The notes below the pieces were generated by a model that ran no database searches, was not told the DNA's origin, and saw only the letters and a program-made list of their open reading frames with translations. A stretch of DNA of 64,000 nucleotides from Solirubrobacter sp963837485 (GTDB lineage Bacteria > Actinomycetota > Thermoleophilia > Solirubrobacterales > Solirubrobacteraceae), in the NCBI GenBank assembly GCA_963837485.1, contig CAWINP010000007.1:496001-560000 (forward strand), given 5' to 3'. Each line of letters opens with the position of its first letter. Positions within the stretch are counted from its first letter, which is position 1. Below, in pieces: positions 32,529 through 40,446 of this stretch. The translations under genes and the position numbers were made by a program.

Positions 32529-35126
32529 TTACGGCTGCGTCGTAGACAGCGTGAACGTCAGCGTCTTGCTGTAGGGGCCCGTGCGCAGCGCGTCGGTCGA
32601 GCCGATCGTCTGCTTGAACGCGACGGTCACCGGGTCGTTGCTGATCGGCCCGCCCCACGTCTCCAGCGTGAGCGGGGCGGAGCCCAGCGCGCCGCCCGCT
32701 GCGCCCGTGCCGCCCGGCGAGGACGCGCTCACGACCAGCGCCGACGGCAGCGAGAATGCGCCGTTGACGAGGTGTCCCGGAGCGATCGGGCTCGGGTCGG
32801 CCACCGACAGCATCGCGTCGAGGCCGGTGGAGATCACGTTGGCGGTCATCTGCGCCGCGTAGTCCTTCGTCACGCCGGGCGTGAAGAAGTTGAACGAGGC
32901 GGCCGCGCCGAGCGTCAGCGCGAGCTGCGGCGAGACGGACCCCGACGGCGTCGTCGTCTGGTCGTTGCCGTAGTCCGAGCAGCCGCCGTTGGTGTCATAG
33001 AAGCCGGCGCCGGCCAGGCCGGGACCGGTGATCTGCGGCCGGTTGGCGCCGCCGCCGGACGGATACGCGGTGTCGAACCACTGCTTGAAGAACGCGTCGA
33101 GCTTGTTCGAGCAGCCGATGCTCTGGTTCGGCATGAACTTGTGGAAGACCGCGATCTCCTGCGCCTCCTGAATGGAGCCGCCGCCGTAGAGGCGCTGCAT
33201 CTCCTTCAGCGCGTCGATGAAGGCCGTCTTGCCGAGGATCCGGTAGAGCGCGATGTACGCGGTCGCCGGGCGGTTGTACGTGCTCGCGGTCGAGAACAGG
33301 TTCGCGGCCGTCGGGTTCGACGGCGCCGAGGTCCAGTTGTTCCCGCCCGTGTTGTAGTTGGTGGCGAAGCGGTTGATCAGGCTCTGATCGAACGCCGCGT
33401 CGCCGGCCGGCGTGTCGAGTCCGCCGGCGTTGGTCGCCGCCGTGCGCGCGGTCGCCAGGTACTCCGACAGGCGGGCGAAGCCCTCCTTGTAGAAGGTCAG
33501 GTTGAAGTCGCCCTCCGCGACGTTGTCGCCCCACCACTGGTGCATGTTCTCGTGGTTGAACGTGCCCAGGCTGATCCGGCCGCCCTGGAACGTGATCTTC
33601 GTCTGCATCTCCTCCTCGAACCCGGCCTGCGGGATGCCGACGATCACGCCGTTGGTGCTGAACGGGAACTGGCCGTTGAATCGCTGCTGGAAGAGCGTGA
33701 TGTCCTCCTGCTGGTCCATGATCCCCTTGTTCGTGGCCTTCTGGGTGGCGGAGATGCCCGCCGACTGGGCCTCGTAGTAGATGACGCCGCTGGGCGCGAA
33801 GCGCTCGGTCAGCTCGTAGTTGCCGATGCTGTTCTCGACCAGGTAGTTGGCGATCGGCTCCGGCGACTTCCAGTGCCACGTGCGCGAGCCGCCCGGGAAG
33901 TTCGCGTCCGGCGCGTTGTCGGCGAACCCGATCAGCTGGCCGTTGCCGATCGCGGTGCGGCCGGCGGTGACGGTGTCGTAGAAGTCGTAGGTCGGCTTGA
34001 CGCTCGGGTGGTTGTTGAGCGGCATCCAGGCCATCGTGCCGACGGGCTCGGTGGTGACGAACGAGCCGTCGCCGGTCGGCGTGTCGTTGCGGAACCAGCC
34101 CTCGGTCGAGCCGTCGCCGTCCTGGTGGGTGCCCGGGCGGCCGGTGTAGTTGACGGTGACCTTGAACTGCGTGCCGGCCGGGATCGGCGCCGACGGCGTG
34201 ATCACGAGCTTGTTCGCCGGGCACTGGTTGTTGGCGTCGGCGGGCGGGGTGCACGCCGGCGGGTTCGGGTTGCTCGCGCTGACCGGCGCGGTGAGCGCGG
34301 CCTCGTGCGCCTTGGGGTCAGGGTCGTCCTGGCCGTTGGGGTCGCCGGGATAGGTCGGCTGGACGAACTTGAACGTCGCCGGCTGGCCGTCGATCAGGAC
34401 CGAGTTGACGGTCATGTCCGGGCCGTCCGGCGCGTTGTCCGGGTTGTGGCGCTCGAAGTCGAGGCTGAAGTCCGACAGGCACTGCGTCGCGCGCTGCGTG
34501 AGGTCGACGTGGTTGCCCGGCAGGAAGAGGTTCGCGACGGCGTCGTAGACGTTGTAGACGTCGGTGTGGAGGCTCGCGTAGCCGCCGTTGCCCATCTCCG
34601 GGTAGACGCGCATGCCCGGCTTAGACAGCGTGTGCGCGCCGGAGGTGCAGGTGTCCGCGGCCGACGTGCGGGCGAGCGCGGCGCGCGCGGCGGAGCCGCG
34701 CACCGGGACGCCGCCGAGGGCCTTGACCTGGCGCTCGGCGGTCGCGCAGCCGTAGACGCCGGCGTCGCTGCCGTACTGCGTGCAGGAGGACAGGTAGTAG
34801 TTGCCGCGCGGGAGCCCGGACGGGATGCGGACCTTCACGCGGTAGGCGGCCGAGCCCTTGGCGGGCACGCGCACCGTGGTGCGACCGACCGCGCGGCGGG
34901 CGACGCCGCGACGATGCGTGCTCACGACGACCTCGGCGGTCGTCGCCCGGCTCGTCTCGTTGACCACGCGCCCGTTCAGCGTGCCGGCGGCGGTCCCCGC
35001 GGGCAGTGAGCTGACCCGGCTGACGGTTACTCCCGGCGCGGCGGCCGCGACCGATGAACCGCCACTGGCGATCAGCGCGGCAGCGACTGCCGACGCGCAT
35101 CCGATGCGCACCCCTCGACTCTTCAC
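32529..35126 (-). CDS. Secreted M1 family zinc aminopeptidase with WxL-like C-terminal domain
   Basis: This 865-residue exported metallopeptidase has a signal peptide (IGCASAVAAALIASGGSSVAAAA) and a small beta domain, then the M1 beta-saddle and catalytic domains. The exopeptidase-type loop appears as GFEEEMQT, and zinc ligands are His525, His529 and Glu548 in HENMHQWWGD then FYKEG (HEXXH-X18-E). Residues 727-865 form the shared domain ending TLTFTLSTTQP. GTG at 35126 follows AAGGAG eight bases upstream; upstream ATG and GTG codons are less well placed. It would trim peptides at the cell surface, perhaps with the Xaa-Pro hydrolase at 9.5 kb. Confidence 0.9.
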   Translation of the reverse strand: MKSRGVRIGCASAVAAALIASGGSSVAAAAPGVTVSRVSSLPAGTAAGTLNGRVVNETSRATTAEVVVSTHRRGVARRAVGRTTVRVPAKGSAAYRVKVRIPSGLPRGNYYLSSCTQYGSDAGVYGCATAERQVKALGGVPVRGSAARAALARTSAADTCTSGAHTLSKPGMRVYPEMGNGGYASLHTDVYNVYDAVANLFLPGNHVDLTQRATQCLSDFSLDFERHNPDNAPDGPDMTVNSVLIDGQPATFKFVQPTYPGDPNGQDDPDPKAHEAALTAPVSASNPNPPACTPPADANNQCPANKLVITPSAPIPAGTQFKVTVNYTGRPGTHQDGDGSTEGWFRNDTPTGDGSFVTTEPVGTMAWMPLNNHPSVKPTYDFYDTVTAGRTAIGNGQLIGFADNAPDANFPGGSRTWHWKSPEPIANYLVENSIGNYELTERFAPSGVIYYEAQSAGISATQKATNKGIMDQQEDITLFQQRFNGQFPFSTNGVIVGIPQAGFEEEMQTKITFQGGRISLGTFNHENMHQWWGDNVAEGDFNLTFYKEGFARLSEYLATARTAATNAGGLDTPAGDAAFDQSLINRFATNYNTGGNNWTSAPSNPTAANLFSTASTYNRPATAYIALYRILGKTAFIDALKEMQRLYGGGSIQEAQEIAVFHKFMPNQSIGCSNKLDAFFKQWFDTAYPSGGGANRPQITGPGLAGAGFYDTNGGCSDYGNDQTTTPSGSVSPQLALTLGAAASFNFFTPGVTKDYAAQMTANVISTGLDAMLSVADPSPIAPGHLVNGAFSLPSALVVSASSPGGTGAAGGALGSAPLTLETWGGPISNDPVTVAFKQTIGSTDALRTGPYSKTLTFTLSTTQP

Positions 35127-35191
35127 TTGTGACACTCCTTGTCCCTCATGGGCGTGCATCGCCCTGACCCAGTGGCCACAGGACGCTACCG

Positions 35192-35830
35192 TCAGCCGAT
35201 GAGGGGCGCAAGCGCCTCAACGAGCGGCGTCGCGCCGCCTACCGCGACGAAGGTCCGGCCCGCGAGGCGCGGCTCGTGGAGCGCCGCGGCCAGCACGGCA
35301 GCCGTGTCGTCACGCGTGATCGCGCGCCGCTCGGCGCCCTCGCCGAGCTCGACGAGCCCCGTCCCGGACTCGTCGGTAAGTGGGCCGGGCCGGACGATCG
35401 TATAGGCGAGGCCGCTGGCCATCAGTTCAGCGTCCGCGCGCCCCTTCGCGCGCAGGTACGCCGCGAACACATCGTCGCCGGGCGCGTCCGGATCGGCCCC
35501 CACGGTGCTCACCATCACGTAGCGCTCGATCCCCGACGCCATCAGCTTGAGCGCGCCCGCATAGTCGACCGTCCACTTGCGCTCCGCGCCGCTGCCGGGG
35601 CCCGCGCCGGCCGCGAAGACCACGGCGTCCGAGCCGGCGACCGCCCGCGCGACCGCCTGCACCGGCTCATGCTCGATGTCGCACAGAACCGGCTCGCCGC
35701 CCGCCGCGCGGATCTCGTCCGCATGCCCGGCGCGCCGGATCAGCCCGCGCACCTCGTCGCCGCGGCCGGCGAGCAGCCGCGTGAGCCGCAGGGCGATCTG
35801 GCCATGGCCTCCCGCGATCGCAACCTTCAT
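35192..35830 (-). CDS. NAD(P)H-binding protein, atypical SDR
   Basis: This 212-residue protein has a Rossmann N-terminus VAIAGGHGQIALRLTRLLAGRG (GxxGxxG variant), then AVVFAAGAGPGSG, YVMVSTVGAD and YTIVRPGPLTDESGTG, the pattern of the atypical SDRs (NmrA/HSCARG/YwnB group). These bind NAD(P)H and act as epimerase-like enzymes or redox sensors. The catalytic Tyr-x3-Lys is only partly represented (AAYLRAKGRAD contains YLRAK). It is monocistronic and faces the broken lipoprotein gene 46 bases away. Confidence 0.82.
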   Translation of the reverse strand: MKVAIAGGHGQIALRLTRLLAGRGDEVRGLIRRAGHADEIRAAGGEPVLCDIEHEPVQAVARAVAGSDAVVFAAGAGPGSGAERKWTVDYAGALKLMASGIERYVMVSTVGADPDAPGDDVFAAYLRAKGRADAELMASGLAYTIVRPGPLTDESGTGLVELGEGAERRAITRDDTAAVLAAALHEPRLAGRTFVAVGGATPLVEALAPLIG

Positions 35831-35876
35831 ACGTTCGAACGGTACCGAGCGCGACCGGTCGAGCTACCGTGCGCGC

Positions 35877-36694
35877 ATGCGGATCGCGATCGCCTCCCTC
35901 GCCCTCGCGGTCGCCGCGGCCGTCTCCGGCTGAGGCTCCGCCGACACCGAGCGGGAGGCGGTGACGCCGCTCGCGCGGGCGGTGTCCGCCACGCAGGCCG
36001 AGAGCTCGGCGCGGATGACCCTCCAGACCGCGGGCGAGGTCGCCGGCCAGAAGATCGAGGGCACCGGCTCCGGCATCGTCCAGTTCAAGCCGCCGAAGGC
36101 GCAGCTGAGCTTCAAGATGTCCGCCGCCGGCCAGACGATCGCCATCGACGAGGTCATGGACGGCACGACGATCTACATGAAGCTGCCGAAGGAGGCGGCC
36201 GCGGGGATCCCCGGCGGGAAGGCGTGGCTCAAGCTCGACCTCGACAAGGCGAGCGGCGGCGCTCTCTCTGGCGTCATGAGCTCCTCGCAGGACCCCGCCG
36301 GGCAGCTGAAGCTGCTGACCCAGCTGGCCGGCGCCAAGGCCGTCGGCGAGGAGACGATCGACGGCGCGCACACGACGCACTACCGCGGCGAGGTCGACTA
36401 CGAGAAGGTCGCGAAGTCGGGCCCGCCCGAGCTGCGCAAGGCGGCCGAGCTCTCGCTGAAGGTGATGGCGAACCCGAAGATGCCCGTCGACGTCTGGGTC
36501 GACGACAGGCACGCGTCCGCCGCGAGCGGCTCGAGATCAATTCCAAGGCGACGTCGGACACGCCCGCGCAGAAGCAGTCGGTGACGATCGGGTTCTCGGA
36601 CTTCGGCGCCGACGCCTCGGGGATCCGGCCGCCGGCCGCGTCGGACACCTACGACGCGACCGCCGAGACCGCCGATCGGCTGAACATCAAGTAG
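35877..36694 (+). pseudogene. LppX/LprAFG-like lipoprotein gene with stop at the lipobox cysteine and a later frameshift
   Basis: The frame starts at ATG 35877 with a signal peptide (IAIASLALAVAAAVSG). The next codon, 35931-35933, is TGA exactly where the lipobox Cys (TGC) is expected; GSADTEREAVTPLARAVS then continues in frame. The body (VQFKPPKAQLSFKMSAAGQ, GTTIYMKLPKEAA, TIDGAHTTHYRGEVDY) resembles lipid-carrier lipoproteins of the LppX/LprAFG type. Near 36505 the frame shifts: the expected VRRERLEINSKATSD to ADRLNIK end lies in another frame, restored by one inserted base. Two lesions make this a pseudogene unless the sequence is in error. Confidence 0.8.
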
Positions 36695-36834
36695 CCGGCC
36701 GGGTCGGGCCGGGTATCACGGGAGCGGCGGGCGCGCTCTAGCAGCCGTGTCGCCTTGCTGTGAGAGCCGCCGCCGGCGGCGCCGGCCGCGCCTCGCGCGC
36801 CGGCTCGCGTGCGCGTAGGTCACCATAGGAGCCC
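36695..36834. other. Spacer of 140 bases, presumed promoter of the amidotransferase gene
   Basis: This GC-rich spacer separates the lipoprotein pseudogene from the glutamine amidotransferase gene. It contains short GC-rich inverted stretches (for example GCCGGCGGCGCCGGC) but no convincing -10/-35 pair or RNA gene. Confidence 0.35.
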
Positions 36835-37488
36835 ATGACCGGGCTTGTGCTGCAGACCCAGGCCGACGCGCCGCCCGGCCGGCTCGAGCCGTGGGCGGCG
36901 CATCGCGGGGTTGCGCTCGAGGTCGTCCGCGTGGACCGCGGCGAGCCGCTGCCGGACCCGCGCGAGCTGTCGTTCGCGGTGGCGCTCGGGTCCGACGCGT
37001 CGGTGATCGGCCACGGCCGGCGCTGGATCCGGCACGAGCTGGAGTGGCTGCGCGCGGCCGACGCCGCCGGGCTGCCGGTGCTCGGGATCTGCTTCGGCGC
37101 GCAGGCGCTGGCCGCGGCGCTGGGCGCGCGCGTGTACCGGCTGCCGGAGCCCGAGATCGGCTGGATCGAGGTCGAGACGCTCGACGCCGAGCGCGTGCCC
37201 GCCGGCCCCTGGGTCGCCTGGCACGAGGATGGCTTCGAGCTGCCGCCGCTCGGCTACGAGCTGGCTCGCAATGCGTTCGGCGTGCAGGCGTTCTGCCACT
37301 GCCGCCACCTCGCGGTGCAGTTCCATCCGGAGGCGACGGCGGACATCGCCGCCGGCTGGGACGGCGAGGGCCGCCATGAGTTCGATCGCGGCCCTGAGGA
37401 TGTCGCGGCGGAGGCCGCGGACCGGCTGTTCGACGGATTCGCCGAGCGCGCCGGGCTTCAGATGACGCTGACGCGACCGTCGTCATAG
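36835..37488 (+). CDS. Class I glutamine amidotransferase-like protein
   Basis: This 217-residue protein has the nucleophile elbow GICFGAQALAAALGA with the catalytic Cys and the His-Glu pair in LAVQFHPEAT, so the full triad of a class I glutaminase is present. No synthase domain is attached. Stand-alone members often hydrolyse gamma-glutamyl compounds or serve an unlinked partner, as in YfeJ/GuaA-like proteins. ATG at 36835 follows GGAG about six bases upstream. It overlaps the 3' end of apbE by 31 bases (convergent). Confidence 0.85.
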   Translation: MTGLVLQTQADAPPGRLEPWAAHRGVALEVVRVDRGEPLPDPRELSFAVALGSDASVIGHGRRWIRHELEWLRAADAAGLPVLGICFGAQALAAALGARVYRLPEPEIGWIEVETLDAERVPAGPWVAWHEDGFELPPLGYELARNAFGVQAFCHCRHLAVQFHPEATADIAAGWDGEGRHEFDRGPEDVAAEAADRLFDGFAERAGLQMTLTRPSS

Positions 37489-38303
37489 ACGACGGCGCCG
37501 CCGTGGGGCAGCCAGCCGGCGGCGCCTTCCGGGCCCGCGAGCACGGCGGCCTTCGCGCGCAGCTCGGCCTCCAGCGCGGTCGGCGCGATCGCCGTCGCCT
37601 GGACGATGCCGGTGAACGCCGGCCGTCCGGTCGCGGGGTCGAGCAGATGGTGCGCGGGGCGCCCGCCGGGCCCCAGCCATGACCGCTTGCCGATGCCGCT
37701 CGTCGCCACGCCGGCGTCGGCGATCGCGAACATGTGCAGCGGCGGGCCGCCGAACGGGTCGGCGACGCGCACCTCGCGCGCGGCGCCGCCGACGCGCAGG
37801 TCGCCGCCGCAGTCGACCGCGAAGGTGCCGTCGAGCCCGTCCGCCACCAGGTCGGCGAACAGGCCCTTGGCGAGCCCGCCGCTGTCGAGGCGGACTCCGG
37901 GCGGACGGTGCAGGATCCCGTCCTGGAGCCGCAGCTCGCGCCAGCGCGCGGCCGTGTCGGGCCCGGCGGGGCAGCGCGCGGGCGCCAGACGCAGCGCCAG
38001 ACGCAGCGGCAGCGACGCGCCGAGGTCGTTGCGGTAGCCGGCGGCCTCGATCTCGTCGCCCAGCGTGCCGTCGACGAGCCCGCCGGTCAGCTCGCCGGCG
38101 GACACGACGGCGTCTACGAGCCGCTGCATCGTTGCGCTGATCTCGACCGCCTCGCGCGGATCGTCGTTGAGCCGCGAGAGCTCGCTGTCGGCGCGGAAGC
38201 GGCTGAAGCGGTCGTGCCAGTCGAGCAGCTGGGCGCGCGCGTCGGCCGCCGCGGCCGGCTCGGCGTCGACCAGGCACGTCGTGCCGAAGCAGCGGAAGCT
38301 CAT
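37458..38303 (-). CDS. apbE: FAD:protein FMN transferase (ApbE family)
   Basis: This 281-residue protein has the ApbE order: FGTTCLVDAEP at the start, FSRFRADSELSRLN, the GGLVDGTLGDEIEAAGY region, VRLDSGGLAKGLFADLVAD, FAVDCGGDLRVGG, and GVATSGIGKRSW with PAHHLLDPATGRPA, the FAD and magnesium-binding parts. ApbE transfers FMN to Ser/Thr of exported flavoproteins. No lipoprotein or Tat signal is visible, so it may act in the cytoplasm or be anchored through a partner. The ATG overlaps the stop of the ferric reductase-like gene (ATGA), making a three-gene operon. Confidence 0.9.
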   Translation of the reverse strand: MSFRCFGTTCLVDAEPAAAADARAQLLDWHDRFSRFRADSELSRLNDDPREAVEISATMQRLVDAVVSAGELTGGLVDGTLGDEIEAAGYRNDLGASLPLRLALRLAPARCPAGPDTAARWRELRLQDGILHRPPGVRLDSGGLAKGLFADLVADGLDGTFAVDCGGDLRVGGAAREVRVADPFGGPPLHMFAIADAGVATSGIGKRSWLGPGGRPAHHLLDPATGRPAFTGIVQATAIAPTALEAELRAKAAVLAGPEGAAGWLPHGGAVVYDDGRVSVI

Positions 38304-38812
38304 GTCGCGGGCGCGTGGCGGGCGACCAGCAGCGCGCCGGCCGGCAGCACGACCATGGCGGCCGCGCCGACGAACCACACGGCGCTCGCGTCGGTGCCCT
38401 CGCCGACCGCGTGCAGGATGCCGAGCAGCCAGGCGAGCGCGGTGAAGCGGTGCAGGCTGCGCCAGCGCGCCGGACCGATCCTGGCCCGCCAGTAGTACGA
38501 GAGGCCGAGCAGGATCAGCATCCATCCGGCGACGATCCCGGTCGTCGTCCACACCCGCTGGTAGCCGCTCACGAACGGGATCGCGATGTCGGCGAGGCTC
38601 GGCTTCAGGAACGAGTCGCCGAGCAGCGCGAGCGCGTGCACGACCAGCGCGGCAAGCGTCGCCAGCGACAGCGCCTCATGGGTGGCGCGCAGGTCGGGCA
38701 GCTTCGAGCGCAGGCTCATCATCAGCCCGACCGACACGGCGAGGCTCGACGCGAGCAGCGCGACGACGCCGGCCGCCCGGCTGGTGATCCAGAAGAGGTG
38801 GACGGTGGACAT
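38300..38812 (-). CDS. Ferric reductase-like transmembrane protein
   Basis: This 170-residue membrane protein has about five to six helices. It resembles the heme-binding domain of ferric reductase-like proteins/MsrQ: HLFWITSRAAGVVALLASSLAVSVG, ATHEALSLATLAALVVHALALLGD, and RSLHRFTALAWLLGILHAVGEG. Conserved His residues in THEAL, VVHAL, SLHRF and ILHAV are spaced as for two b-type hemes. It would pass electrons across the membrane, perhaps to a flavinylated acceptor supplied by the adjacent ApbE. It is joined by ATGA overlaps to both flanking genes. Confidence 0.85.
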   Translation of the reverse strand: MSTVHLFWITSRAAGVVALLASSLAVSVGLMMSLRSKLPDLRATHEALSLATLAALVVHALALLGDSFLKPSLADIAIPFVSGYQRVWTTTGIVAGWMLILLGLSYYWRARIGPARWRSLHRFTALAWLLGILHAVGEGTDASAVWFVGAAAMVVLPAGALLVARHAPAT

Positions 38813-39108
38813 CAGGACTGGGAGGTGGTCAGCGGCGCCGGCGAGTTGTTGGAGGACGAGGAGGAGGACGAGGACGTGCCGTCCGACGACGACGCGCTCG
38901 ACGAGTTCGTGGTGCCCGAGGAGGACGAGGTGGTCGCGACCGTGGTCGACCCCTTCGGGCCGTCGAACACGATCACGCCCCACGCGAGGACGAACGCCGA
39001 CAGGGTGGCGGCGACGACGGTGCGCCGGATCCGCGCGACCCGCCGGGCGCGCTCCGCCAGACGGGCGCGGCCGCGGGCGGCGCGATCCGGTGGCTGGGTG
39101 GTTGACAT
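38812..39108 (-). CDS. Small membrane-anchored protein with Ser/Thr-rich tail
   Basis: The 98 residues comprise an arginine-rich cytoplasmic N-terminus (residues 1-28), one helix (VVAATLSAFVLAWGVIVFDG) and an exported low-complexity tail almost entirely of Ser, Thr, Asn and Gly. Gene order (this gene, ferric reductase-like, apbE) would suit an FMN acceptor, but the canonical flavinylation motif (S/T-G-A-S/T) is absent. GTTNSSS and DGTSSSS are the nearest. Its function is unknown; the Ser-rich tail may be an O-glycosylated spacer. The stop overlaps the following ATG. Confidence 0.75.
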   Translation of the reverse strand: MSTTQPPDRAARGRARLAERARRVARIRRTVVAATLSAFVLAWGVIVFDGPKGSTTVATTSSSSGTTNSSSASSSDGTSSSSSSSSNNSPAPLTTSQS

Positions 39109-39131
39109 GCGCCCAAGCTAGGCGCGCAACA

Positions 39132-40340
39132 TCAACGTCTGCCCAGCGGTTCCTGGGAGATCGCTGGGAAGCCCGCCGGGAGCCCGACGTAGTTCTCCGC
39201 CAGCGACGTCGCCGCAGCGCGCGAGCGGCAGGTGTAGTCGAGCTGCGAGAGCTGCAGCCGCTCGCCGAAGCGGTCGCGCTCGGGGAAGTTGTGCAGCATC
39301 GAGGTCATCCACCAGGAGAAGTGCTCTGCGCGCCACACGCGCCACAGCGCCGCTTGCGAGTACGCGTCCAGCAGCGCCTCGTCGTCTCCCTTGAAGTACG
39401 CGGTCAGCGCCTCGGCCAGCAGGCGCACGTCGGCGACTGCGAGATTGAGTCCCTTGGCGCCGGTGGGCGGCACGATGTGCGCGGCGTCGCCGGCCAGGAA
39501 CAGCCTCCCGTGGCGCATCGGCTCGGCGACGAAGCTGCGCATCGGCGTGATGCCCTTGTCGAGCACGGGGCCCTCCCGCAGCGACCAGCCGTCCATCGCC
39601 AGCCGCGCGTGCAGCTCGTCCCAGATCCGCGCGTCGGACCAGTTCGCGATGTCGTCGCCGGGGTCGCACTGCACGTACAGCCGGCTCAGCTCCGGCGAGC
39701 GCATGCTGTGCAGCGCGAAGCCGCGCTCGGAGTGCGCATAGATCAGCTCGTCGCAGGAGGGCGGAACCTCGGCCAGGATCCCGAGCCAGCCGAACGGGTA
39801 CTCGCGCTCCCAGATCGTGAGGTCCCCGATCGCGGCGCGCGAGACGCCGTGGAAGCCGTCGCAGCCGGCGATCGCATCGCAGCGCAGGACGCGCTCCTCC
39901 CCGCCGTGGCGGTAGGAGATCGACGGCCGGCCCGTCACGTCGTGCAGCGCCTCGGCCTCGGCCTCGAAGAGCAGCGGAGCGCCCGACTCCAGCCGCGCGG
40001 AGATCAGGTCCTTGACCACCTCGGTCTGGCCGTAGAGCACGACGTGGCGGCCGGTGAGCGCAGAGAAGTCGATCCGGTGGCCGGTCCCGCCGAAGCGCAG
40101 CTCGATGCCGTCGTGGACGAGGCCCTCGGCGCGCATCCGCTCCCCCACGCCGGCGTCGGTGAGCAGCTCGGCGGTGTCGTGCTCGAGCACGCCGGCGCGG
40201 ATCCGGTGCTCGACGTAGTCGCGGCTGCGCGCCTCCAGGATCACGCTCTCGATCCCCTCCAGCTCGAGCAGCCGCCCGAGCACGAGCCCGGCCGGACCGG
40301 CGCCGACGATCCCGACCTGCGTGCGCTCCTCCGTCGCCAC
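39132..40340 (-). CDS. pobA: 4-hydroxybenzoate 3-monooxygenase
   Basis: This 402-residue group A flavoprotein hydroxylase converts 4-hydroxybenzoate to protocatechuate with NAD(P)H and oxygen. It has GIVGAGPAGLVLGRLL (FAD dinucleotide motif), EARSRDYVEHRIRAGVLE as in PobA, DGFHGVSR (the DG motif) and FLAGDAAHIVPPTGAKGLNLA (the GD motif). QCDPGDDIANWSD and ITPMRSFVAEPM also follow the PobA pattern. The length equals that of characterised PobA (about 394). It is divergent from a Liv-type importer operon and probably shares its regulation. Confidence 0.93.
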   Translation of the reverse strand: MATEERTQVGIVGAGPAGLVLGRLLELEGIESVILEARSRDYVEHRIRAGVLEHDTAELLTDAGVGERMRAEGLVHDGIELRFGGTGHRIDFSALTGRHVVLYGQTEVVKDLISARLESGAPLLFEAEAEALHDVTGRPSISYRHGGEERVLRCDAIAGCDGFHGVSRAAIGDLTIWEREYPFGWLGILAEVPPSCDELIYAHSERGFALHSMRSPELSRLYVQCDPGDDIANWSDARIWDELHARLAMDGWSLREGPVLDKGITPMRSFVAEPMRHGRLFLAGDAAHIVPPTGAKGLNLAVADVRLLAEALTAYFKGDDEALLDAYSQAALWRVWRAEHFSWWMTSMLHNFPERDRFGERLQLSQLDYTCRSRAAATSLAENYVGLPAGFPAISQEPLGRR

Positions 40341-40360
40341 GGCGCGACCCTACCAGAGCA

Positions 40361-40391
40361 AATGTCTGACTTGATCATAATGATTGACATT
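40361..40391. promoter_or_regulatory. Candidate operator between pobA and the importer operon
   Basis: AATGTC at 40361-40366 and GACATT at 40386-40391 form a 6-bp inverted repeat centred near 40376, in an AT-rich island. It overlaps the -35 of the plus-strand promoter and lies 21 bases upstream of the pobA start. It is a plausible binding site for a regulator such as the GntR encoded at the end of the operon. Confidence 0.4.
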
Positions 40392-40413
40392 ACGGAATTG
40401 TCGGGCATATAGT
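40384..40413 (+). promoter_or_regulatory. Strong sigma-70-type promoter of the aromatic importer operon
   Basis: A consensus TTGACA at 40384-40389 is separated by 18 bases from TATAGT at 40408-40413. Transcription would start near 40420, and the GGAGGAGGAG ribosome binding site precedes the ATG at 40447. Confidence 0.65.
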
Positions 40414-40446
40414 CGGCGCCGTCCGCGACGCGGAGGAGGAGACGAG

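Noticed and set aside
35931..35933. Selenocysteine at the lipobox position
   Set aside because: No SECIS-like stem is evident just downstream, lipoprotein modification needs Cys, and a second frameshift is present in the same gene.
36716..37486. A 256-codon minus-strand frame over the amidotransferase gene
   Set aside because: Almost entirely Arg, Pro and Ala; the plus strand has an intact amidotransferase triad.
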